Shown one piece after another: positions 8,474 to 18,361 of a stretch of DNA of 64,000 bases. Position 1 is the first letter of the stretch; the number at the start of each line of letters is the position of its first letter. The position numbers were made by a program, and so were the translations under genes. The notes below the pieces were generated by a model. That model searched no databases. It saw nothing but the letters and a program-made list of their open reading frames with translations, and had not been told where the DNA came from. This DNA comes from Acidobacteriaceae bacterium (GTDB lineage: Bacteria > Acidobacteriota > Terriglobia > Terriglobales > Acidobacteriaceae): positions 186,001 to 250,000 of the forward strand of contig DASZBM010000008.1 in the NCBI GenBank assembly GCA_035944135.1, written 5' to 3'.

Positions 8474-10977
8474 TCCTGCGGAGGCGCGGGCTGCTGCTGT
8501 TGGTCCTGCTGCTTGCCTTTGCCTATGCCGAACATCTTCTGGAAGAAGTTGCGGTGCTTCGTCCCGTCATCCGGTGCGTTCGGATTGCCTTGATTATCCG
8601 GGGTGGCGTCAGGATGGAACAACCTGTTCGCGAGCGTCTGAGAGTCCTCTCCCATCTGCGAGCATGTACCCTGCGGCGCCGTTCCGTTAAGGAACGCGAT
8701 AGTCATGCTGTCACTCGGGCATGTTGCATCGGCCGGGAGGTCCGTCACGCGATCAATGCGCAGTGTCTCGATGCCGTCAGGTGCCGAGAACGACTTCATG
8801 TCGGAATACTGCGGCAGCTTGATTGCGCGATTCATGAACTCAGCCCAGATTGGCGCGGCCGCATCTGCTCCCTGCAGCGCGTGTGTCAAGCCGTGCGAGA
8901 TGTCGGTGTAATCGTCATTGCCGACCCAGATGACGCACAGCAGATTCGAGGAGTAACCGGCGAACCACACATCGTGCGATGTGCCGGTCTTGCCTGCCGC
9001 TGGCGCGGTGAAGCCGGCCTTGCGCGCGGAAGAGCCGGTGCCGTAGGTCATCACGTTCTCAAGCAGCGATTGAGTAAGGTACGCGACGCGGGGATCCAGA
9101 ACCTGCTTCGCCTCGGGCGCGTAGTCCGCGATGATGTCACCGTTCGGATTGCGCACACTGGACAGTAGCCAAGGCTTCAGGTGAACGCCGTTATTCGCGA
9201 ACACCGTGTACGCCCCTGCCATGTCGAGCGGTGTCGCGCTGTAGGTTCCAATTGCCACTGACGGTGTTCCGCGCGCGTTGACGATGCCGGCCTGGCGCGC
9301 GAGCGAAGCGACATTGTCGAAGCCGACCATCTGCGCCAGGTTGATGGTTGCAATGTTCAGTGAATGCGCGATTGCCGTGACGGCCGTTACCATACCCGGA
9401 TATTCGCCGCGCTCGAAGTTGCCTGGTGTATAAGCCTTCCCGTCATAGGTGAAGGTAGTCGGATCGTCGTTCAACCTGGTCAGTGCGGTGAACACGCCGT
9501 TGCCGTCGAGGTTGGTTCCGTTCAGCGAAGTGTTATATGCCGTTGCATAAACGAACGGCTTGAAGATAGAACCTGTAGGCCGCTCCGCCATTGCATGATC
9601 GAGCTGCGAAACACCATAGTTGCGGCCGCCAACCAGCGCGAGCACCTGACCGGTATGCGGGTCCAGCGCGACAAGCGCTACCTGCGGATAGGTGATCTCG
9701 TCACCCTTTTTGTGCAGCTTGCGTATTAGATCATCGACATGCTTCATCCCTGCTTCGACTGCGTCCGTCGCGGCGGCCTGTAGCGCGGGGTCGAGCGAGG
9801 TATAGATGCGCAGCGAGCCGGACCGTGCGACATCGGTGTCGCCAAGGCGCTGCAAAATCTGGTCGTGCACGAGGTCAACGAAGTAGGGGGCTTCGCTGCC
9901 GTCTACGTTTGGCGGCGCAAGGCCCAGTGGCTCGGCCTTCGCGCGCTCCGCCTGCGACGCGGTTATGGCGCCGGTCTCCACCATCGAGTCAAGCACCACG
10001 TTGCGGCGTTCCATCGCGCGGTCCGGATGCTTGTATGGAGAGAAGTAGTTTGGCCGCTGGATCATGCCGGCGAGCAGCGCGCACTCGGCCACATCGAGCT
10101 GACGAAGATCTTTGCCGAAATACGCCTGTGCAGCCTCACCGAACCCATTGATGGCAAAGCTGCCGCGCTGGCCGAGGTTGATCTCGTTCGCGTACATCTC
10201 GAAGATCTGCTGCTTAGTGAAGCGGGCCTCGAGCTGGTACGTGATCATGACCTCCGCAATCTTGCGTGAGACCTTCTTCTCAGGTGTGAGAAAGAACCCG
10301 CGCGCGAGTTGCTGGGTGAGGGTCGACCCGCCGCAGCTCATGTGGTGAGCGGTCAGGTCCTGTACGGCGCACTTGACGGTCCGAACGTAATTGATGCCGC
10401 CGTGCTCGAAAAAGCGCCGGTCTTCGATGGCAAGGACGGCCTGAACCATCATTGGAGGAATTTGGCTGTAGGTCACCATGCGGCGCTTCGTGCGACTGCT
10501 GCCCTCAGAAAGCGCGGTGATCAGTTGCGGCTCAAGCTTGTAACCGGCCAGCGGAGCGCCGTCCTCGGCGGTGATCGTCTTCACCACGCCATCTGTGGTC
10601 ACGATGGTCGCGCCGTCCGCAGCGAGGTAGCTCTGAGCCCCCGGCTTCACCTGGATCGTCTCGCCTTCCAAACGGAAGGTGCCCATCTCAGGGTTGGTGT
10701 TGTAACCGGCCTTACGCAGGGACGCGGCGATCTCGTCTGCGGTGCGCTGTTGTCCCGGACGAACCTCCTGCGGTGCTGCGTAAATCTGCGCAACGGAGGC
10801 GAAGAGCGGTCCCTGCTTCAGGCGCTCGCTCACCATGCCCTGGTACTCGTGGTAGAAGTAGGCGAACACGCTGGCGGCCACCACGACCGCCGCGAGCACA
10901 AGAACGAGGACAATTCGCAGTAGCTTCCACCAGATCGAATGCTGTTGCGATTGGTCGATCTTTACTTTTACGGGCAT
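8470..10977 (-). CDS. mrcB: Class A penicillin-binding protein (PBP1B-like bifunctional transglycosylase/transpeptidase)
   Basis: Polymerises and cross-links peptidoglycan at the outer face of the inner membrane. The 835-residue protein has a short cytosolic N terminus, one membrane anchor (about residues 19-41), and a UB2H-like region (about 60-150). The GT51 domain has catalytic Glu185 in EDRRFFEHGG and GGSTLTQQLARG. The transpeptidase domain has Ser470-x-x-Lys473 (SIFK), SLN at 539-541 and KTGTS at 663-667. The C terminus is a Gln/Pro-rich tail. The UB2H-like region favours PBP1B over PBP1A; no LpoB-type partner is seen nearby. It is followed upstream by proS on the same strand with a 35-bp gap. 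Confidence 0.93.
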   Translation of the reverse strand: MPVKVKIDQSQQHSIWWKLLRIVLVLVLAAVVVAASVFAYFYHEYQGMVSERLKQGPLFASVAQIYAAPQEVRPGQQRTADEIAASLRKAGYNTNPEMGTFRLEGETIQVKPGAQSYLAADGATIVTTDGVVKTITAEDGAPLAGYKLEPQLITALSEGSSRTKRRMVTYSQIPPMMVQAVLAIEDRRFFEHGGINYVRTVKCAVQDLTAHHMSCGGSTLTQQLARGFFLTPEKKVSRKIAEVMITYQLEARFTKQQIFEMYANEINLGQRGSFAINGFGEAAQAYFGKDLRQLDVAECALLAGMIQRPNYFSPYKHPDRAMERRNVVLDSMVETGAITASQAERAKAEPLGLAPPNVDGSEAPYFVDLVHDQILQRLGDTDVARSGSLRIYTSLDPALQAAATDAVEAGMKHVDDLIRKLHKKGDEITYPQVALVALDPHTGQVLALVGGRNYGVSQLDHAMAERPTGSIFKPFVYATAYNTSLNGTNLDGNGVFTALTRLNDDPTTFTYDGKAYTPGNFERGEYPGMVTAVTAIAHSLNIATINLAQMVGFDNVASLARQAGIVNARGTPSVAIGTYSATPLDMAGAYTVFANNGVHLKPWLLSSVRNPNGDIIADYAPEAKQVLDPRVAYLTQSLLENVMTYGTGSSARKAGFTAPAAGKTGTSHDVWFAGYSSNLLCVIWVGNDDYTDISHGLTHALQGADAAAPIWAEFMNRAIKLPQYSDMKSFSAPDGIETLRIDRVTDLPADATCPSDSMTIAFLNGTAPQGTCSQMGEDSQTLANRLFHPDATPDNQGNPNAPDDGTKHRNFFQKMFGIGKGKQQDQQQQPAPPQD

Positions 10978-11012
10978 CGGGTTCCAGTCTGGCAGGGGGC
11001 GCGTCGAGGATG

Positions 11013-12890
11013 TTAACTCTTGGACGCGGCCAGTAGTGATTGGATGTGCGCAGCGAGCGCCTCGATCGTTACGTCAGCCGAGGTATGCTGCAGTCGGTCA
11101 ACGATCTCAACTTTGCCTTCGGCGAGCTTCTTGCCCACATTCACGCGGTACGGTATGCCGATCAACTCGGCGTCCTTGAACTTAACTCCGGCGCGCTCGT
11201 CACGATCATCCAGCAGAACGTCCACACCGGCGCGCGTCAGCTCTTCGGCAATCCGCTCACCGGCGGCCAGCAACTCTGTCTCGCGCACATTCGTGATGGT
11301 GATCACAACCTCAAACGGCGCGATGGAAGGAGGCAAAGCGTACTGGTCGGCAGAGTTAGCCGACGGCTCGGCATCCGGGAAGCGCTGTTTGAACGCTGCG
11401 GCGGAGCTCTCAATCGCTGCGGTCAGGATGCGCTCAATGCCGATGCCATAGCAGCCCATGATCGGCATCACCTCTTTACCATTTGCGTCGAGCACACGCG
11501 CGCCCATCGACTCGGAGTACTTATAGCCGAGTTTAAAGATATGCCCGATCTCGACCGCCTTGCCGATACGTAGCGGCTGGCCGCCCAACGCATCCAGCTC
11601 CCCTTCATTCACATTGCGAATGTCGGCCACGGCAGTCCAGGTGAAGTCGCGGCCCGGCGTCACGTTCTTGTAGTGATAGTCGAGCTTGTTCGCTCCAGCA
11701 ACCAGGTTTTTCCGGTTCTGAAGTCCCAGATCGACGACAACGATTGTCCGCAGACCCTCGCTCGCGTTATCGCGAAGCACGCCTTTGAGCTTCTCCAGCG
11801 CTTTCCCGGACTTCAGGCCATTCAGCGAACCCTCAGTCATGATCTGCGCTATACCCACTGGTCCCAGATAGCCCGCCGGTCCGCCGATGTGCAGGGCGAG
11901 CTCCTCAGGCATCATCGGGCGCAGGTCAGCGGTCCCGGCGATCCCGTTCAGCTTCGTCTCATTCACCTGGTGATCGCCGCGCAAAAACGCAACAACGGGA
12001 CGGAGCGGTTCGCCCGGCTTATGGTCGCGCCCCGCACCCATAAACGCCACGCACTTGATGTCCTGCGCAGCCGCAATGCCAAAGAACTCCGTCACATCCG
12101 CAATCGAAGCCTTGCCCGGCGTATGTACGAGTTCAGGCTTGTCGCTCGTCGCTTCAAGGTCGTTCACCCGCGGAAGCTGCGAAGTGGCCTTCTCGAGGTT
12201 GGCCGCGTACCCCGACGCCGAACTCGCAATCAGGTCCTCGCCGGCATCCGTGTAGACCATGAACTCCTGCGAGCCGGAACCACCCATTGCCCCCGAGTCG
12301 GCCTCAACTGCAACAAACTGCAGCCCGCAACGCGTGAAGATGGCGCGGTACGCGGCGTCATGCTTGTTGTAGCTCTCGTCCAGCCCCGCGGCGTCAAGAT
12401 CAAAGGAGTACGAATCCTTCATGATGAACTGCCGCACCCGCAGCAGGCCCCCCTTGGGACGGGGTTCATCGCGGAACTTCGTCTGGATCTGGTACCAGAT
12501 CTGCGGCAACTGCTTGTAGCTGCGCACCTCGTTGCGCGCGATTGAGGTGATGACTTCCTCGTGTGTCATGGCGAGGACGAGATCGGCCCCTTTGCGGTCC
12601 TTCAGCCGGAACATGTTCTGACCCATCACTGCGTCGCGGCCCGACTCCTGCCACAACTCGAGCGGGTTCAGCGCTGGCAGGTAAAACTCCTGCCCGATGC
12701 GGTCCATCTCCTCACGAACGATGGCGGTGATCTTGTTCAGCGCGCGTTGACCGAGGGGGAGATAGCTGTAGATGCCGGCCCCCAACTGGCGGATGTAACC
12801 CGCGCGGAGCAGGAGCTTGTGACTGGCGACCTCAGCGTCGGCCGGGGCCTCGCGCAGAGTAGGAATGAAGAGCTTGGACCAACGATGCAT
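11013..12890 (-). CDS. proS: Prolyl-tRNA synthetase
   Basis: Charges tRNA-Pro. The 625-residue protein is a bacterial-type class II synthetase: motif 1 region [20 protein letters not shown], motif 2 region [21 protein letters not shown] (here LRVRQF), a YbaK-like editing insertion in the middle (about residues 230-390), motif 3 GIGIERIL, and an anticodon-binding C terminus. ATG 12890 is chosen because GAAGGAG sits 2-8 bases upstream and [11 protein letters not shown] is the family start; the frame extends 21 codons further without support. It is divergent from a Crp/Fnr regulator across about 78 bp. Confidence 0.96.
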   Translation of the reverse strand: MHRWSKLFIPTLREAPADAEVASHKLLLRAGYIRQLGAGIYSYLPLGQRALNKITAIVREEMDRIGQEFYLPALNPLELWQESGRDAVMGQNMFRLKDRKGADLVLAMTHEEVITSIARNEVRSYKQLPQIWYQIQTKFRDEPRPKGGLLRVRQFIMKDSYSFDLDAAGLDESYNKHDAAYRAIFTRCGLQFVAVEADSGAMGGSGSQEFMVYTDAGEDLIASSASGYAANLEKATSQLPRVNDLEATSDKPELVHTPGKASIADVTEFFGIAAAQDIKCVAFMGAGRDHKPGEPLRPVVAFLRGDHQVNETKLNGIAGTADLRPMMPEELALHIGGPAGYLGPVGIAQIMTEGSLNGLKSGKALEKLKGVLRDNASEGLRTIVVVDLGLQNRKNLVAGANKLDYHYKNVTPGRDFTWTAVADIRNVNEGELDALGGQPLRIGKAVEIGHIFKLGYKYSESMGARVLDANGKEVMPIMGCYGIGIERILTAAIESSAAAFKQRFPDAEPSANSADQYALPPSIAPFEVVITITNVRETELLAAGERIAEELTRAGVDVLLDDRDERAGVKFKDAELIGIPYRVNVGKKLAEGKVEIVDRLQHTSADVTIEALAAHIQSLLAASKS

Positions 12891-12968
12891 GTCTCCTTCG
12901 ATTGTACCGAAGCGTCCGGATATCAACGATGACCAGAAGGCTGCAGAAAGCATCTAATTTTCAACCGG

Positions 12969-13751
12969 ATGGCGCCCGGAGTGGCGCCACGTACGCTCAA
13001 AGAATTCGAGGAAAACGTGCAACATACGGATGGTCAAACGGCCTTGCTCCGCGGGACCGGCAATCACCTGTTCGATCGGTTGCCGGACGATGAATGGCGA
13101 CAAATCGCCGAACTTCTGGAAGAGGTCGACCTGCCTTTGGGCATGAAGCTCACCGAGCCCGACGCTCCCGTGGACTTCGTCTACTTCCCAAGCTCCGGGT
13201 GCATCTCCACCGTCGCGACCACCTCCGCCGGTGAGTCCGTCGAGGTCTTTCTCGCCGGCAGGGAAGGCTTCTCCGGCGTCGCCGCTCTTTTTGACCTGCC
13301 CGAGATGGCCCACGGTGTCGTCGTGCAGGTCGCCGGCCGGGGATACCGCATGCGTGCGGCCGCGTTTCGCAATTTCGTGCAGTCCTGCCCCGGTTTCCGC
13401 AGTCTTGTCTATCGCGTGCTCTACATGCGCATGGTGCTGGCCGCGCAAAGCGTGCTCTGCAACCGTCTGCATGAGGTCGAGCAGCGCCTCGCCCGCTGGC
13501 TGCTCACGCTTTCCGACCGCGCCGAGTCCGACCAGGTGCTCGTCACCCAGGAGTACATGGCCGAAATGCTCGGCGCCCGCCGCTCCACCGTCACCGTCGC
13601 CGCGGGCGCCCTCCAGGACCGCGGCCTCATCACGTACTCGCGCGGCAAGATCACCATTCTCGACCGGCCTCGCACTATCGACGCCGCGTGCGAGTGCTAC
13701 TCCATCGTCGCATCAGCCTATCGGCGAACCTGGGGGCAGGAGACTTCCTAG
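12969..13751 (+). CDS. Crp/Fnr-family transcriptional regulator
   Basis: 260 residues: an N-terminal cyclic-nucleotide-binding-like beta roll (about 30-150), a dimerisation helix, and a C-terminal winged helix with recognition region TQEYMAEMLGARRSTVTVAA. No Cys cluster of the FNR iron-sulfur type is present at the N terminus, so it is not an oxygen-sensing FNR; the effector is unknown. Acidobacteria carry many such orphan regulators. It is divergent from proS and convergent with kdsD, whose stop overlaps its stop. The target genes cannot be inferred from position with any confidence. Confidence 0.88.
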   Translation: MAPGVAPRTLKEFEENVQHTDGQTALLRGTGNHLFDRLPDDEWRQIAELLEEVDLPLGMKLTEPDAPVDFVYFPSSGCISTVATTSAGESVEVFLAGREGFSGVAALFDLPEMAHGVVVQVAGRGYRMRAAAFRNFVQSCPGFRSLVYRVLYMRMVLAAQSVLCNRLHEVEQRLARWLLTLSDRAESDQVLVTQEYMAEMLGARRSTVTVAAGALQDRGLITYSRGKITILDRPRTIDAACECYSIVASAYRRTWGQETS

Positions 13752-14797
13752 CTCTTCGACGATTCCGGCACGGCCCACAAGTCGTGCGTGTGCAGAACAC
13801 CGAGCACCGCACTGCTCGCTGTGCCGTCCTCCGTCACCACCAGCGAGGTAATCCGGTGCCGCTCCATGATCTCCAGCGCCTCTGGCGCCAGCGGCTCCGG
13901 CGCAATGGTGCGCGGGGAGCGGTTCATCACCTCCGCCGCCGTCTTGCCGAACGCCCGCACGCCATCGCGCTCCAGCATGCGCCGCAGGTCGCCATCCGAC
14001 AGTACGCCAAGCAGCCGCCCGTTCTCCTGCACGGTCGTCATACCCAGCCGCTTCGCGCTCATCTCATGCACAATCTGCGGCAGGCTCGCGTCCGGGCCAA
14101 CCGTCGGAATCGCATCGCCCGTGTGCATAAGCTTCGCCACCGGCATCAGTCTGCGCCCAAGATTCCCGCCCGGATGCAGCTCCGCAAAGTCGTTCGCCCG
14201 GAAGCCGAGCCGCCGGCTGACATCCATAGCCAGGGCATCGCCGAGCGCCAGCATCGCTGTCGTGGACGCCGTCGGCGCAAGCTGATGCTGACACACTTCC
14301 TGGCCCACACTTACATCCAGCACATGCTTGCTCGCCTGCGCCAGCGTTGATCCAGCGCACCCGCACAGGCTCACCAGCGTCACGCCCAGTCGCGGCAACA
14401 CCGGCAGCAGCCGCAGCAATTCCTCCGTCTCGCCAGAATACGAGAGCGCGACCACTACATCGCCGCGCGCCACTATGCCCAGGTCGCCATGCATCGCGTC
14501 GCTCGGATGTAGAAAGCATGCTGGCGTTCCCGTCGACACCATCGTCGCCGCAATCTTGCGCGCAATGAGTCCGCTCTTACCAACACCCGTAAGAATCGCG
14601 CGCCGGCCGCCGCGCGCGGCGTCCGTTAATAACGCTGCCACGAGCTCGAATGTCTCACCTGCACCGCCCTCCAGCCTCGCCGCGAGCTGTTCGAGCGCGG
14701 TCGCTTCGATGCGCACGAGTGCGGAGGGGCTTGGGTTGTCAGTTATTTGCGTCGCGTCGAGCTTCACTTTATCCATGGGCTGCAAACTGACGCTCAT
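13748..14797 (-). CDS. kdsD: D-arabinose-5-phosphate isomerase (KdsD/KpsF/GutQ family)
   Basis: Interconverts ribulose-5-phosphate and arabinose-5-phosphate, the first step to Kdo for lipopolysaccharide. About 350 residues: a SIS sugar-isomerase domain with GVGKSGLIARKIAATM, SYSGETEELL and the family block FAELHPGGNLGRRL, then two CBS domains to the C terminus. Start choice is uncertain: ATG 14797 (MSVSLQP) or ATG 14776 (MDKVKLD); neither has a strong ribosome binding site. The open frame continues to 15187 but that part runs antisense through the TlpA gene and has no family likeness. It is divergent from the TlpA gene. Confidence 0.92.
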   Translation of the reverse strand: MSVSLQPMDKVKLDATQITDNPSPSALVRIEATALEQLAARLEGGAGETFELVAALLTDAARGGRRAILTGVGKSGLIARKIAATMVSTGTPACFLHPSDAMHGDLGIVARGDVVVALSYSGETEELLRLLPVLPRLGVTLVSLCGCAGSTLAQASKHVLDVSVGQEVCQHQLAPTASTTAMLALGDALAMDVSRRLGFRANDFAELHPGGNLGRRLMPVAKLMHTGDAIPTVGPDASLPQIVHEMSAKRLGMTTVQENGRLLGVLSDGDLRRMLERDGVRAFGKTAAEVMNRSPRTIAPEPLAPEALEIMERHRITSLVVTEDGTASSAVLGVLHTHDLWAVPESSKS

Positions 14798-14885
14798 GCT
14801 AGCAGAGCCCGGCAGCCTCGCGGACGCCAGCGCATCGTCCAGCGTAGACTTGAAGCAGCGCAAAGCCGAAGGGGGAACTGATTTC

Positions 14886-15497
14886 GTGGGACGTAGACTG
14901 GCTGTGCTTGCAATCATGATCGCGCTGGTGGCCGTGCTCTTCTGGGCCGGCGTACACAACCTGCGCCACCGCCGCGCACTCGGCCAGATCCCGCACATCA
15001 CGCTCATCCCCGCCTCACCCGCCGATGACAACTCCCCCGCACCCGAAGCCGAAGGCGCCGAACTCCGTGGCAAGGACGCGCCCACCTTCACGCTCACGGA
15101 TCTCTCCGGCAAGAAAGTCTCGCTGGCAGATTTCAAAGGCCATCCCGTCGTCATCAACTTCTGGGCCACATGGTGCGGCCCCTGCAAACTGGAGATGCCG
15201 TGGTTTCAGGAGTTCTCCACGAAGTACAAGGGACAGGGACTTGAAGTGCTCGGCCTCTCGCAGGATGACGGCGCTTCGCGCCAGGACGTCGCCGACGCGG
15301 CAAAGAAGATCGGCGTCACTTACCCAATCCTCATGCCTGACGAGAAAGTTGCGAAAAAGTATGGCGGCGTCGATTATCTGCCCGAGACGTTTTATATCGA
15401 CCGCGCCGGCAAAGTCGTGGACGTAACTGCAGGCGCGCCCAGCAAGGACCAGATGGAAGCGCTCATTCAGAAGGCCATCGCGGCAGGTGGTGCGTGA
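14886..15497 (+). CDS. TlpA/ResA-like membrane-anchored thioredoxin
   Basis: 203 residues with an N-terminal membrane anchor (about residues 4-23) and a periplasmic thioredoxin fold. The active site WCGPC gives Cys97 and Cys100; the cis-Pro region is YLPETFYID. TlpA-like proteins reduce or exchange disulfides, often for cytochrome c maturation or copper sites. The GTG start at 14886 is chosen because GAAGGGGG lies 10 bases upstream and the anchor follows at once; the open frame extends far upstream antisense to kdsD and is not believed. It overlaps the next gene by 4 bp (GTGA), making a tight two-gene redox unit. Confidence 0.88.
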   Translation: MGRRLAVLAIMIALVAVLFWAGVHNLRHRRALGQIPHITLIPASPADDNSPAPEAEGAELRGKDAPTFTLTDLSGKKVSLADFKGHPVVINFWATWCGPCKLEMPWFQEFSTKYKGQGLEVLGLSQDDGASRQDVADAAKKIGVTYPILMPDEKVAKKYGGVDYLPETFYIDRAGKVVDVTAGAPSKDQMEALIQKAIAAGGA

Positions 15498-16000
15498 AGC
15501 GCACCTTCACAGCGAAGAAATTCGCTCTTGTCGGCACGGCTATAGCGGTTCCTCTCATCGCCGCCGCGCAAATTTCGCTTGGCGGCATCGATCGCGCGCC
15601 ACAGGCGAAGAAGCAACACGTTGAGCTGCTGACCGACGCGCTCCAACTCACCGCGAACAAGCCGCAGGATATCGAACTGCGCTTCCGAGTCGAGCCCGGC
15701 TTTCACATCAACTCGCACACGCCCAAGGATGAGCTGCTGATCCCAACTATCCTCAAGCTCGATTCCGGCTCACTCCACATTGCCGACGAGCAGTATCCCC
15801 CAGGTCAGCACTTCCGCCTGCAGGTGGGCAGCGGCGAAGACCTTGACGTCTATCAGGGTGAGTTTCGTGTCATGATTCGCGTGGAGGCGCCGAAGGGCGC
15901 GACCACTCTCACCGGTACGCTGCGCTACCAGGCGTGTGACACGGCCGCATGCTTTCCGGCCAGGACGCTTCCGGTACAGATCGCGGTCGCTGCACGTTAG
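15494..16000 (+). CDS. DsbD alpha-domain-like periplasmic protein
   Basis: 168 residues with a signal peptide or anchor (about 8-26). The rest resembles the N-terminal periplasmic domain of the thiol transporter DsbD: a beta-sandwich with GFHINSHTPKDELLIPT and a late YQACDTAACFPA block giving Cys148 and Cys153. E. coli DsbD-alpha uses a comparable pair of cysteines to pass electrons to partners. No transmembrane DsbD-beta is attached, so it is a free-standing alpha domain. The GTG start overlaps the TlpA stop (GTGA). The inferred role is handing reductant to, or taking it from, the upstream TlpA protein. Its stop overlaps that of the convergent VOC gene. Confidence 0.72.
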   Translation: MKRTFTAKKFALVGTAIAVPLIAAAQISLGGIDRAPQAKKQHVELLTDALQLTANKPQDIELRFRVEPGFHINSHTPKDELLIPTILKLDSGSLHIADEQYPPGQHFRLQVGSGEDLDVYQGEFRVMIRVEAPKGATTLTGTLRYQACDTAACFPARTLPVQIAVAAR

Positions 16001-16386
16001 GCCCGGTGCTGCGAGAGCGATAGCGTGTTCCCATCCGGGTCCTTGAACCACGCAACCTTCGCTCCACTCGGCGAAGACCAGATACCCAGTTCGTCCTGCT
16101 CGAAAAAGCCATAGCGCAGCGGCTCAACCCCGCTCGCGACCAGCTTCTTCACGCTCGCGACGATATCGTCGACCTGCCATCCAAAGATTGTGTACGGCGC
16201 CGGCTGGAACTCCGGCGTGTTCACGACGCGCAGCATCAGGCCCGGCGGTTGCCCCGCGCGAAAGACAAGCGCAAAGTCATCCTCACTCTCGAACTGCAGC
16301 CCCAGCTTCCGCTCATAGAACTCTCGTGCGACGGCTGGATTGCGCGTCGGGATAAACGCGATCGGCTCATTTGTCCGCAGATTCAT
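15997..16386 (-). CDS. VOC-family (glyoxalase/bleomycin-resistance-fold) protein
   Basis: 129 residues, one VOC unit made of two beta-alpha-beta-beta-beta modules: AREFYERKLGLQFES at the N-terminal side and the closing AWFKDPDGNTLSLSQH. The family includes glyoxalases, dioxygenases and antibiotic-binding proteins; the substrate cannot be assigned. ATG 16386 is preferred to the GTG at 16398 because GGAG lies 6 bases upstream of it. The metal site usual in enzymes is only partly evident: the closing Glu position reads Ser in TLSLS, so it may not be a metal enzyme. Confidence 0.85.
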   Translation of the reverse strand: MNLRTNEPIAFIPTRNPAVAREFYERKLGLQFESEDDFALVFRAGQPPGLMLRVVNTPEFQPAPYTIFGWQVDDIVASVKKLVASGVEPLRYGFFEQDELGIWSSPSGAKVAWFKDPDGNTLSLSQHRA

Positions 16387-16417
16387 CGTTCGCTCCACGG
16401 CAACGGGTGAGCGCAGT

Positions 16418-17932
16418 CTACCGCTTCATCTTCTTCTGCGTCTCGATAAATCGACGCAAGCGATCAATGGATCGCGCCTTTCCAAAGACAATCAGCGAGT
16501 CCATCAGCGGCGGCGACTGAACGCTGCCCGTAATGATCGCGCGCAGCAGCATGAAGTTTTCCTTCACGCTCCAGGCCTTCTCCTCGCCCAGCCTCTTCAT
16601 CGCCGACTCGATCGCCTCAGGCTCCCAGGCCGCGGCTTCGAGCGTCGCCAGAAGGTCGCCGGCGAACGCCACCGTCTCCTCCGGTGTGCGCTTCTTCGGA
16701 ACCCAAACGGTTTCCGCCGGCATGACGTTGTCTTTGAAGAAGAAATCGGCCATGTCGCCAAACGCGCCCAGCGTGTCGATGCGCGTCTGCACCAGCGGAG
16801 CAATCGCCTTCAGATATGCGTCCGAAAACACAGTCGCGCGCATCGCTGCGAAGAACTCCTCTGCCGACAGGTTGCGCAGATACTCGCCGTTCATCCACCG
16901 CAGCTTCACGAGATCGAAGACCGGGCCCCCCAGCGAAATGCGCGAAAAGTCGAAACGCTCCAGCATGTCGTCAAGCGTGAAGAGGTCAGCCTGCTTGGTA
17001 TCGAGGCCTTTGCTGACGATCTCCTGCTCGGTCGCATGCGGCATGCCGCCGCCCATAAGCCCAAGGAAGTTCAGCATCGCCTGCGGCAGAAATCCTGCCT
17101 CGCGGTAGTAGTTCAGCGAAACAGGATTTTTGCGCTTTGAGATCTTGCTCTTGTCCGCGTTACGCAGCAGCGGCATGTGCCAGAAGCGCGGCAGCTCCCA
17201 TCCGAACGCCTTATAGAGCAGCACGTGCTTCGGCGTCGATGAGATCCATTCCTCCGCTCGGATCACATCGCTGATGCCCATCAGGTGGTCGTCTACAACG
17301 TTTGCGAGATGGTACGTCGGAAACCCATCGGACTTGAGCAGAACCTGATCATCAACGTTGAAGTGATCGAACGTAATCTCGCCGCGCAGCTCATCGCGAA
17401 AGCTCGTTGAGCCCTCGAGCGGAACCTTCAGCCGAACAGTGAACGGTTTGCCCGCAGCGACGTTCGCATCAATTTCATCCTGCGAAAGATTGCGCGAGCG
17501 CCCGCCATACTTCGGCGGCTGCTTGGCCGCAAGCTGCGCCTTGCGCTCGGCATCGAGCTCCTCGGGCGTCTCAAATGCACGGTAAGCATGGCCGCTCTCG
17601 ACCAGTTTGTCGCAGTATTCACGATAAATTTCGGTGCGCTCAGATTGGCGATAAGGACCATACGGTCCGCCGACGTCCGGTCCCTCGTGCCAGCTCAGGC
17701 CGAGCCAGCGCAGGGCGTCGAAGATCATCTGCTCGGAGGTGGGAACGAACCTGGTGCGGTCCGTGTCCTCGATGCGCAGCACAAACTTGCCGCCTCGTTG
17801 CGCGGCAAAGAGATAGTTCAACAGTCCGATGTAGGCGGTGCCGACGTGTGGGTCGCCGGTAGGGGAAGGGGCGATGCGGACGCGGACAGGGCGGGACGTG
17901 GCAGGCGATGCGGCGGAGGAAGTCTCAGTCAT
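16418..17932 (-). CDS. gltX: Glutamyl-tRNA synthetase
   Basis: Charges tRNA-Glu (and in many bacteria tRNA-Gln for later amidation). 504 residues, class I synthetase: the HIGH-type motif reads PHVGTAYIGLLNYLFA after RIAPSPTGD, and the KMSKS-type motif reads KISKRKN. Length and order of domains are those of bacterial GltX, with an all-helical anticodon-binding C terminus. The start ATG is directly followed by a low-complexity Ser/Ala N terminus before RVRIAPSPTG. It lies between the VOC gene and a small membrane protein, all on the minus strand. Confidence 0.96.
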   Translation of the reverse strand: MTETSSAASPATSRPVRVRIAPSPTGDPHVGTAYIGLLNYLFAAQRGGKFVLRIEDTDRTRFVPTSEQMIFDALRWLGLSWHEGPDVGGPYGPYRQSERTEIYREYCDKLVESGHAYRAFETPEELDAERKAQLAAKQPPKYGGRSRNLSQDEIDANVAAGKPFTVRLKVPLEGSTSFRDELRGEITFDHFNVDDQVLLKSDGFPTYHLANVVDDHLMGISDVIRAEEWISSTPKHVLLYKAFGWELPRFWHMPLLRNADKSKISKRKNPVSLNYYREAGFLPQAMLNFLGLMGGGMPHATEQEIVSKGLDTKQADLFTLDDMLERFDFSRISLGGPVFDLVKLRWMNGEYLRNLSAEEFFAAMRATVFSDAYLKAIAPLVQTRIDTLGAFGDMADFFFKDNVMPAETVWVPKKRTPEETVAFAGDLLATLEAAAWEPEAIESAMKRLGEEKAWSVKENFMLLRAIITGSVQSPPLMDSLIVFGKARSIDRLRRFIETQKKMKR

Positions 17933-17980
17933 TGGAACAACTTCAATGGTACTAGAGCTTCTTCCGCCGCCCGGTGTGGA

Positions 17981-18289
17981 CTAGAGCTGCGATGGAGGCG
18001 TAGGCGGCGCGGGAGGGTATGGCGGAGGATAATTCGGCGGCAACGTGCCATATTGCGGTGGCGCCGGAACAACGTTCCACTGCGCGAAAGCAAGAATGCA
18101 GAGGTCTACGATCAGGCCGATGGGCCAGAGAATGACGAGCAGCGAAAGAGGTCCCGCCATACCCGCCTTCGTGAAGATTCGCCAGAACAAAAAGATGATG
18201 AACGCCAGGCAGATCAGGGCGATGAACATGAAAACCCCGATCATCCCTGCGAACGCGGCGCCTAGATGCTGTGCCTGATATTGGTCCAT
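17981..18289 (-). CDS. Small two-helix membrane protein with Pro-rich tail
   Basis: 102 residues. ATG 18289 is fixed by an excellent AGGAGG 7 bases upstream, so the longer frame to 18316 is rejected. Two strongly hydrophobic segments (about 13-36 and 44-68) are followed by a Pro/Tyr/Gln-rich tail (PPNYPPPYPPAPPTPP). Function is not recognised. Similar helix-plus-proline-tail proteins are often hypothetical membrane proteins in acidobacteria. It sits upstream of gltX on the same strand with a 48-bp gap. Confidence 0.75.
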   Translation of the reverse strand: MDQYQAQHLGAAFAGMIGVFMFIALICLAFIIFLFWRIFTKAGMAGPLSLLVILWPIGLIVDLCILAFAQWNVVPAPPQYGTLPPNYPPPYPPAPPTPPSQL

Positions 18290-18361
18290 GGAATTGCCTC
18301 CTGGGATTGCACCCAATGTATCCGAGAACCGCGAGCCTAACCAAGAGATTTCAGCGATTTA

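Noticed and set aside
14328-14885. Long N-terminal extension of the TlpA gene
   Set aside because: It runs antisense through kdsD; a GTG with a good ribosome site directly before the membrane anchor is more likely.
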